A stretch of DNA of 45,245 nt from Steroidobacteraceae bacterium. Lineage in GTDB: Bacteria > Pseudomonadota > Gammaproteobacteria > Steroidobacterales > Steroidobacteraceae. The notes beneath the pieces were generated by a model, which saw only the letters and a list, made by a program, of their open reading frames with translations, did not search any database and was not told the origin of the DNA. The stretch lies in the NCBI GenBank assembly GCA_027531255.1, contig JAPZRU010000015.1:1-45245 (forward strand). Reading direction: 5' to 3'. Each line of letters begins with the position of its first letter. Position 1 is the stretch's first letter. The position numbers and the translations under genes are program-made. Below are positions 45,000-45,245 of the stretch, piece by piece.

Positions 45000-45245
<246 letters not shown>

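Overview
The window is high-GC (about 70%) proteobacterial DNA. The core gene orders queG / nnr-tsaE-amiC-mutL-miaA-hfq-hflX-hflK-hflC-DUF2065-purA and pcnB-folK-dgk-panB-panC are typical of Gammaproteobacteria. TonB-dependent receptors, ring-cleavage genes and REP-like palindromes would fit an environmental member near the Steroidobacterales/Nevskiales/Xanthomonadales; that placement is inference. The last ~200 bases collapse into poly-C, as at the low-quality end of a contig.

Region 1 (1-21412) is an accessory catabolic island. An AraC-type regulator and an N-terminally shortened LuxR-type HTH protein lie at the left, beside a 21-bp phased repeat that resembles an insertion-sequence end. 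Next, on the minus strand, come two TonB-dependent receptors and a molybdenum hydroxylase (2Fe-2S subunit plus molybdopterin subunit) followed by a DUF1989 protein. A second minus-strand operon encodes a Rieske oxygenase alpha subunit, an SDR, a degenerate M20 protein, an extradiol dioxygenase and a C-C hydrolase-like protein. Divergent from it, on the plus strand, are a Rieske ferredoxin, a hydantoinase/carbamoylase-type amidohydrolase, a DUF1097 membrane protein, and the full lower meta-cleavage pathway (hydratase, acylating acetaldehyde dehydrogenase, 4-hydroxy-2-oxovalerate aldolase). Read together: import of an aromatic substrate, ring hydroxylation, dihydrodiol dehydrogenation, meta-cleavage, hydrolysis, then pyruvate plus acetyl-CoA. 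The molybdenum hydroxylase, amidohydrolases and DUF1989 protein suggest a nitrogen-containing substrate, which the sequence does not identify. A 22-bp motif is shared by the divergent Rieske promoters and the first receptor promoter, with a weaker copy before the second receptor, so the island looks like one regulon.

Region 2 (21487-39643) is core genome: purA and the hfl/hfq/miaA/mutL/amiC/tsaE/nnr operon on the minus strand, queG on the plus strand, and the pantothenate/folate/poly(A) polymerase group on the minus strand. tRNA-Glu(CTC) has a clear promoter, and a secreted nuclease follows. REP-like palindromes sit at the hflC stop codon, where one occupies the place of the normal start of the next gene, and at the queG stop codon.

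Region 3 (39932-45245) holds an unusual 824-codon reading frame that fuses a TonB-receptor C-terminal fragment to an amidase, an XRE regulator, a long Pro/Ala-rich protein of unknown function and a cytochrome c'-type protein, before the poly-C end.
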